Assembly: GCA_937965895.1 (NCBI GenBank)
Contig: CALCKS010000306.1
Location: 1 to 32,321 of the forward strand
Reading direction: 5' to 3'
Length of the DNA stretch: 32,321 nucleotides
Source of the DNA: an uncultured Campylobacter sp.
Lineage (GTDB): Bacteria; Campylobacterota; Campylobacteria; Campylobacterales; Campylobacteraceae
Shown piece after piece: positions 30,785 through 32,321 of this stretch. The notes under the pieces are model-generated. The model searched no databases and was not told the origin of the DNA. It saw nothing but the letters and a program-made list of their open reading frames with translations. Within the stretch, counting starts at the first letter, position 1, and every line of letters starts with the position of its first letter. A program made the translations under genes and the position numbers.

Positions 30785-32321
30785 TTACATATAGTTTAAT
30801 AACGAAAGCTGGTTTATCTTAGCCACGGACTGCAGCATCGCCTGATACGACATCATTTTTTGCATGAGGTTCATATAGGTCTCGACGTGGTCTGCGTTTG
30901 TGATATCGGCCTTGACGGTTTTTACGTTTACCTCCATGACGCTAGCCTGCGTGTTGGTCTGTATTAGGGTATTTGTTTGATTTCCAACTTTAGTGCGGAT
31001 TTTGTTTACGTGATCGGCGATATGATCTAGTCTCTCGATCGCGCCCTGGATACCGGAGTTTCGCGGATGCTCGCCATCGCTATCGGCGCGGTACTGACCG
31101 CTTCTTACAGCCTCTATCATCCTATCCAGGTCATCAAAAATATCCACGCTCGGGCTATCTATCTCGATACCGTTGTTTGCGGAAAAGTTCCATAGTGAAC
31201 CGTCTCCTTGCATGGTTGCAGGCGTCGCACCGGTGCTATCTCCGTAAAACTGATCGGAATTTACCTCGTCATAAATTCCGACTTTTATCGGAGTTACGGC
31301 GTTTTGCTTATCGGTTACTTTTATGCGGCCGCGGTGATCCATATTTGCCTCTACGCTACCTTGCGATTTTGCTATAGCTTGCTTGTAGGCGACATAATCA
31401 GCCTGGGCACTACCGCCGGCGCCCGCAGGAACATTGTCACTAGCTACCATACCGATGATGTCGTTTAGCTGCCTAAAAGTCATATTTTTTGACTGCGTTT
31501 CTCTACCCTCGGTGGTCGGCGGGTTTGTGGTGTCGTTGTAAAAACTATCCCAAACCTCGGTCGTATATGTGGTGCCGTCAGGCCTTGTTATGCTTACCCG
31601 AGCATCGCCTGATGTTGCAGGCGGTACGGCGCTACCGAAAATCACGTCCACTTTATAATCTCCGCCACTTTTAGATTTGATCTGCATTTTTAAGGCTTGG
31701 TCGTTTATATCATATTTGTCTCTTTCGCCAGGATATAGCTCTTTTGAGCCCACGACTTGGCTTAGCGTCGTGTTATCGTCGGCAAATTTACCGCTACCGC
31801 GCTCTACTTGCGATACAGTGCCTATTAGGTTTCTGCCCTCTTGTTTAAAGTTTATCTTGTCGTAGTCGTAAGCGTTTGTAACGGCGCCGTCTAAGTCTTC
31901 ATATTTGCTCTTAACAAATTCAGTGATTTCATAGTCGTCTGGGTTTGCCTGCACCATAGCTTCGAGCGGATTTGCGCCGCTAGTTAGGCTATCTATCGTA
32001 TCAAACGCACTAGATGCTCCTGCTATACCGCCCGCTAGAGCATCTGCATTTGCCACTTTTTTCGTCGCCGCTATCATATGAAAATCGATAACCTGATTGC
32101 CCTTGCTTAGGTCTTTTACGTTGATTTGGCCTTGATTGTTTATCGTTACTTCGACGACTTTATTAGTAGGAGTGTTGCCGTATTCGGTGCCGATTTTTTC
32201 TAACAGGTCGTTTATCGAAGCGTCCGAAGTCATCTTAAATTTACTCGTAAAGCTCGTGCCGTTTGGCTTTTTACCCTGCAAGAAAAACGTCGTATCCTGA
32301 AACTGCCTAACGCCGGTTCCG
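30785..32321 (-). CDS. flgL: Flagellar hook-filament junction protein FlgL (3' part)
   Basis: 512 codons are present and the frame stays open to the right edge, so the N-terminus is missing. The C-terminal about 100 residues are typical of FlgL/flagellin: AIERLDHIADHVNKIRTKVG, then a heptad-rich helix with NADHVETYMNLMQKMMSYQAML and SLLNYM at the end. The central part is a large beta-rich variable region (with GDARVSITRPDGTTYTTEVW), as in the long campylobacterial proteins. FlgL (hook-associated protein 3) joins hook and filament. Gene order flgL-ftsK is the same as in C. jejuni (Cj0887-Cj0886, from memory). FlgL of C. jejuni is about 750 residues, so roughly a third is off the window. Confidence 0.9.
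   Translation of the reverse strand, partial: GTGVRQFQDTTFFLQGKKPNGTSFTSKFKMTSDASINDLLEKIGTEYGNTPTNKVVEVTINNQGQINVKDLSKGNQVIDFHMIAATKKVANADALAGGIAGASSAFDTIDSLTSGANPLEAMVQANPDDYEITEFVKSKYEDLDGAVTNAYDYDKINFKQEGRNLIGTVSQVERGSGKFADDNTTLSQVVGSKELYPGERDKYDINDQALKMQIKSKSGGDYKVDVIFGSAVPPATSGDARVSITRPDGTTYTTEVWDSFYNDTTNPPTTEGRETQSKNMTFRQLNDIIGMVASDNVPAGAGGSAQADYVAYKQAIAKSQGSVEANMDHRGRIKVTDKQNAVTPIKVGIYDEVNSDQFYGDSTGATPATMQGDGSLWNFSANNGIEIDSPSVDIFDDLDRMIEAVRSGQYRADSDGEHPRNSGIQGAIERLDHIADHVNKIRTKVGNQTNTLIQTNTQASVMEVNVKTVKADITNADHVETYMNLMQKMMSYQAMLQSVAKINQLSLLNYM

Noticed and set aside
1..32321. tRNA, rRNA, riboswitch, prophage, insertion sequence or CRISPR elements
   Set aside because: No cloverleaf-like or rRNA segments, transposase or integrase genes, or repeat-spacer arrays were noticed in the read-through; covariance-model searches could not be run.

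Overview
The window looks like the chromosome of a Campylobacter with relatively high GC (oral-type lineages such as C. rectus, C. showae or C. curvus come to mind; this is inference). The evidence is a campylobacterial gene complement, very dense AAATTT words, frequent TTG starts, and gene order recalled from C. jejuni: fliP-glmU-coaBC-hypothetical-uppS-prepilin peptidase-permease-truA (about Cj0820-Cj0827) and ftsK-flgL (about Cj0886-Cj0887). No tRNA, rRNA, CRISPR array, insertion sequence or prophage was seen.

Layout. 1-2024 (minus): MacAB-type tripartite efflux, macB cut by the window edge. 2170-3081 (plus): AEC-family permease. 3146-5218 (plus): a secreted Met/Lys/Asp repeat protein, an OmpR-family response regulator and a histidine kinase, forming one coupled operon. 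5369-5986 (minus): Cys-rich Sel1-repeat lipoprotein. 6285-9504 (minus): PepSY membrane protein (frameshifted) translationally coupled to a TonB-dependent siderophore receptor. 9928-15396 (minus): CmeDEF-like RND efflux operon. 15539-17825 (minus): motA-motB-fliP behind a sigma-54-type promoter. 18133-19281 (minus): a second, intact PepSY protein. 19431-27399 (plus): a tightly packed housekeeping run of glmU, coaBC, a hypothetical, uppS, prepilin peptidase, LptF/G-type permease, truA and a DUF3137-like gene. 27400-28378: an AT-rich island with a membrane protein and a broken small gene. 28379-32321 (minus): a tiny membrane ORF, ftsK, and the 3' part of flgL.

The most interesting signal is regulatory. 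Three promoters (macAB, the repeat-protein/two-component operon, and the second PepSY gene) each carry a tandem direct repeat of the form YTTMAC-N5-YTTMAC (one half-site has a terminal G), placed 10-11 nt upstream of a -10 box. The copy before the two-component genes is almost identical to the motif I recall for C. jejuni DccR (WTTCAC-N6-TTCACW). This suggests a local regulon in which the two-component system controls itself, the MacAB pump and a PepSY protein.

Other points: AAATTT-rich, intergenic-like expansions inside two conserved genes (cmeE and truA); a one-base frameshift in a C tract of the first PepSY gene; a possible ATT start for ftsK; a structured leader ahead of cmeDEF; and the AT-rich island lying exactly where two C. 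jejuni synteny blocks join.
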